Positions 61,507-64,000 of a stretch of DNA of 64,000 bases are shown here, piece after piece; position 1 is the stretch's first letter; the number at the start of each line of letters is the position of its first letter. This stretch comes from Enterococcus pallens ATCC BAA-351 (lineage in GTDB: Bacteria > Bacillota > Bacilli > Lactobacillales > Enterococcaceae), in the NCBI RefSeq assembly GCF_000407485.1, contig NZ_ASWD01000001.1, forward strand, positions 124,001 through 188,000, in the 5' to 3' direction. Below the pieces are notes generated by a model, which saw only the letters and a list, made by a program, of their open reading frames with translations, had not been told where the DNA came from and searched no databases. Position numbers and translations under genes: made by a program.

Positions 61507-62464
61507 GAATTTAACCAAAACCTTTGGACCGCAGACGGTGCTGAAAAATGTTTCCTTAACCATTGAGAAGGGCGATATTTATGCGATTCTTGGAGTAAGT
61601 GGTGCCGGGAAATCCACATTGCTGCGCTGCATCAACGGATTGGAACGCTTTGATCATGGCAAACTGTTTGTTAACCAACAAGAAAGTACGGAGCTGTCTG
61701 AAAAAGATTGGCGGATGTTACGGAAAAAAATCGGGATGATCTTTCAAGGCAATTCATTGATGGAGCAGCTGACCATTTTTCAAAATGTTGCGTTACCGAT
61801 GACCTGCAGCGGTTATTCAAAGGAAGAGATTAATACCAAAGTCAACCAGCTGCTAAAGGAAGTCGGTATCTTAGATAAAGCTCAGATGAAGCCAAAGCAA
61901 TTATCAGGTGGACAAAAGCAGCGAGCAGCTATTGCCCGGGCGTTGACCTTGGATCCTGAAATTTTGCTGTGCGATGAGGCGACATCAGCCTTGGATCCTA
62001 GTATAACCAATGAAATTGTCGATCTTTTGCGGCGATTGAATCAGAAATACCAGTTGACCATCGTAGTTGTCACTCACCAGGTGGAAGTAGTCAAACGAAT
62101 TTGCAACAAGGTAGCTGTCTTAAGTAATGGAGAAATCGCGGATCAGGGTACAGTGAAACAAATCTTTTTGGATCATTCACCAGTCTTGGCAACTATTATT
62201 GGAGAAACTCATCAGCCAATGGCAGTAAAGCCTGGACACTTTATTGTAAGAATCGTGGCCGACCTGCAAAAGATCAATGTACTGCAAATTCTTCAGCATC
62301 AAGGGATTCAAAACTATCAAATACTACACACTCAAACCGAACGTTTTCGCGAGGAAGATGTTTCTGTGTTGACACTCATGCTGCCGACAACTGAACTGAG
62401 CAATGCTCAGCAATTAACCGATACATCCTTGATTCAGTATCAGATAGGAGAGGTTTATGAGTAA
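61493..62464 (+). CDS. metN: Methionine-type ABC transporter ATP-binding protein
   Basis: The 323-aa ATPase has Walker A GVSGAGKST at residues 34-42, signature QLSGGQKQRAAIARALTLDP near 138 and Walker B ILLCDEATSALDPS. The C-terminal 90 residues form the NIL domain (FIVRIVADLQKINVLQILQH), which in MetN senses intracellular methionine and inhibits transport. It overlaps the DUF169 gene by 14 bases and metI by eight. Confidence 0.92.
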   Translation: MIRIENLTKTFGPQTVLKNVSLTIEKGDIYAILGVSGAGKSTLLRCINGLERFDHGKLFVNQQESTELSEKDWRMLRKKIGMIFQGNSLMEQLTIFQNVALPMTCSGYSKEEINTKVNQLLKEVGILDKAQMKPKQLSGGQKQRAAIARALTLDPEILLCDEATSALDPSITNEIVDLLRRLNQKYQLTIVVVTHQVEVVKRICNKVAVLSNGEIADQGTVKQIFLDHSPVLATIIGETHQPMAVKPGHFIVRIVADLQKINVLQILQHQGIQNYQILHTQTERFREEDVSVLTLMLPTTELSNAQQLTDTSLIQYQIGEVYE

Positions 62465-63113
62465 TGAACAATTGATGACCCAAATTTTGTGGCCCAATTT
62501 TGTCAGTACCTTGATTATGGTCGGCTGTTCAGCGCTGCTTTCGACAGTTTTAGGCTTTTTGTTGGCTACCGTTTTAATCATAACCAACAAACAAGGGTTA
62601 AAACCCAATCCTTCAGTCTATCGTGTCTTGGATTTTCTGATCAATGTAGTCCGCTCTTTTCCTTTTATTATTTTGATGGTTGCCTTGATGCCGGTAACTC
62701 GTTCATTAGTCGGTACAACGATTGGAACGACTGCAGCGATTGTTCCGTTAACCTTTGCGATGACTCCGTATGTGGCACGTTTGTTTGAAAACAATATGCT
62801 GGAGGTAAATCCATACACCATAGATGCGGCGAAATCTTTTGGAGCCAGCAATAGCCAGATCATTTTGAAGGTGATGCTGGTAGAGGCATTCCCCAGCCTA
62901 ATTTCTAGTTTAACCTTAGCGATAATATCTGTATTGGGCTACACTGCAATGGCTGGGACGGTTGGAGCTGGCGGATTGGGGGCAGTAGCTATCACTTATG
63001 GATATCAGAATTTTGATGACCGCGTAATGTACAGCACTGTACTAATCTTGATTGTTTTTGTTCAACTGGTTCAAGTGGCAGGCAGCTATCTGTATAAAAA
63101 AATAAAAGCCTAA
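62457..63113 (+). CDS. metI: Methionine-type ABC transporter permease
   Basis: The 218-aa membrane protein has five transmembrane helices of the MetI type, with RSFPFIILMVALMPVTRSLV, the EAA-loop region EVNPYTIDAAKSFGASNSQI that contacts MetN, and GYTAMAGTVGAGGLGAVAI near the end. It overlaps metN by eight bases. It is the last gene of the operon; no clear terminator was seen in the 78 bases before the dipeptidase gene. Confidence 0.93.
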   Translation: MSNEQLMTQILWPNFVSTLIMVGCSALLSTVLGFLLATVLIITNKQGLKPNPSVYRVLDFLINVVRSFPFIILMVALMPVTRSLVGTTIGTTAAIVPLTFAMTPYVARLFENNMLEVNPYTIDAAKSFGASNSQIILKVMLVEAFPSLISSLTLAIISVLGYTAMAGTVGAGGLGAVAITYGYQNFDDRVMYSTVLILIVFVQLVQVAGSYLYKKIKA

Positions 63114-63191
63114 GTTTGTCAGGGAATTGGTTTGCAGTTTGGTTAGATGGTGCTATAGTAGAGGTAGATCAGTGAAGGAGAGTGTTTCGTT

Positions 63192-64000
63192 ATGCAAAGA
63201 AGAAAAGGTTCCTGTACGACTATTTTAGTTGGGAAGGATGCATCGATTGACGGCTCCACGATTATTGCCAGAAACGACGATGGTCATGAAGCACTCGATC
63301 CGCAACGTTTTGTGGTAGTTACTCCTGACAAACAGCCCCGTGAATACACATCTGTTATTAGCAAGGTAACGATTGATTTGCCCGATAATCCGCTGCGGTA
63401 TACGTCAATGCCAAATGCCATTTTAACGGATGGAATCTGGCCGGCTGCTGGCATCAATAGTAAAAATGTAGCAATGTCTGCAACAGAAACAATTACTACA
63501 AATCCACGGATTTTGGGTATTGATCCTTATGAAGAAAAAGGAATTGGCGAAGAAGACTTAGTAACATTAGTTTTACCGTACATTCATAGTGCACGTGAAG
63601 GCGTTGAGCGACTAGGCGCATTGCTGAAAGAGTACGGCACTTATGAACCAAACGGTATTGCTTTTTCCGATCAAAATGAAGTTTGGTGGTTGGAAACGAT
63701 TGGTGGTCACCATTGGGCAGCGATTCGTATTCCTGATGATGCCTATGTTGTTGCACCTAATCGCATGAATATTGATGACTACAATTTTAATTCAAAAGAT
63801 ACGCTATACTCAGATGATTTGCCAGACATGATTGAAGAGCATCAATTGAATCCTGATTTTATGGGAGTCAACCTGCGTCATATTTTTGGCAGTGCAACTG
63901 TGAAGGATACGGTATACAATAATCCGCGCGCTTGGTATGGTCAAAAGTATTTTACACCAGATGTAGACCAAGACCCGATGGATCAGGACTTACCGTTCAT
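63192..64000 (+). CDS. C69-family dipeptidase (partial, runs off the window)
   Basis: GAAGGAGAG lies ahead of the ATG at 63192, and the frame stays open to the end of the window (269 codons). The start [20 protein letters not shown] carries the Ntn-hydrolase nucleophile Cys8 in the CTTILVGK motif of peptidase family C69 (PepD), followed by [15 protein letters not shown] and [17 protein letters not shown]. Such dipeptidases are about 470-490 aa, so a little over half is present. It cleaves a broad range of dipeptides in the cytoplasm. Confidence 0.93.
   Translation, partial: MQRRKGSCTTILVGKDASIDGSTIIARNDDGHEALDPQRFVVVTPDKQPREYTSVISKVTIDLPDNPLRYTSMPNAILTDGIWPAAGINSKNVAMSATETITTNPRILGIDPYEEKGIGEEDLVTLVLPYIHSAREGVERLGALLKEYGTYEPNGIAFSDQNEVWWLETIGGHHWAAIRIPDDAYVVAPNRMNIDDYNFNSKDTLYSDDLPDMIEEHQLNPDFMGVNLRHIFGSATVKDTVYNNPRAWYGQKYFTPDVDQDPMDQDLPF

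Overview
The window is ordinary chromosome from a low-GC Gram-positive coccus of the Lactobacillales, most likely an Enterococcus. The evidence is the gene content (lactose/cellobiose and beta-glucoside PTS components, an Mga-type regulator, CPBP proteases, an M3 oligoendopeptidase, a C69 dipeptidase, a formate/nitrite-family channel), the strong AGGAGG ribosome binding sites, cre-like sites and Trp T-boxes. The species cannot be fixed from the sequence; a complete trp operon argues against the tryptophan-auxotrophic enterococci. No rRNA, tRNA, prophage or plasmid genes were seen.

Layout. 1-0.74 kb: tail of a PTS locus (IIB, IIA), then an IS/pseudogene scar. 1.1-3.6 kb: a TetR regulator with a leaderless-looking promoter and three matching operators, a small GNAT gene, and small or hypothetical genes. 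4.1-9.1 kb: a cystathionine synthase/lyase-type enzyme, a 369-aa hypothetical, an ABC-2 exporter. 9.4-11.4 kb: three mini-genes, a DUF3267 membrane metalloprotease-like protein, a HicAB-like pair. 11.8-14.1 kb: a MerR regulon of three promoters (aldo/keto reductase, merR itself, a 135-aa protein). 14.1-18.6 kb: beta-glucoside uptake and hydrolysis under an RpiR regulator and a cre site. 18.6-31.5 kb: RibD-like reductase, class B PBP, GNAT, a YibE/F pair, a CPBP protease, an ABC exporter plus its TetR with two operators, a MurJ-like flippase, an AIM24 protein, an ABC ATPase.

31.7-32.3 kb: a CRISPR array of ten 29-bp repeats with type I-B-like repeat ends, closed by a strong terminator, with no cas gene anywhere in the window. 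32.6-38.6 kb: M3 peptidase, alanine dehydrogenase with a cre site, an Mga-like regulator, HU. 38.8-41.8 kb: a two-part permease complex, then a CDF exporter with the Asn-Asp-Asp-Asp metal site of Mn exporters and MntR-like boxes just upstream. 42-50.7 kb: an NlpC/P60 plus glucosaminidase wall hydrolase, two old-yellow-enzyme paralogues, OsmC, an FNT channel, a HAD phosphatase, a HesB-like protein.

50.7-57.6 kb: trpEGDCFBA behind two tandem T-boxes, both with a UGG specifier. 57.7-59.6 kb: an IS605/IS1341-type element carrying only TnpB (with its omega-RNA end), lying between two broken genes, one of them the C-terminus of a third old-yellow-enzyme family protein. 59.6-63.1 kb: a methionine-type ABC transporter operon (metQ, a DUF169 gene, metN, metI) behind a long leader that holds a six-codon reading frame whose ribosome binding site can be paired off. 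63.2 kb to the end: a C69 dipeptidase cut by the window edge.

The best candidates for new biology are the cas-less CRISPR array and its odd upstream region, the metQ leader with the DUF169 gene, and the regulatory circuits that can be read directly from matching operators (TetR at 1.1 kb, MerR at 11.8-13.7 kb, MntR-like boxes at 41.8 kb).
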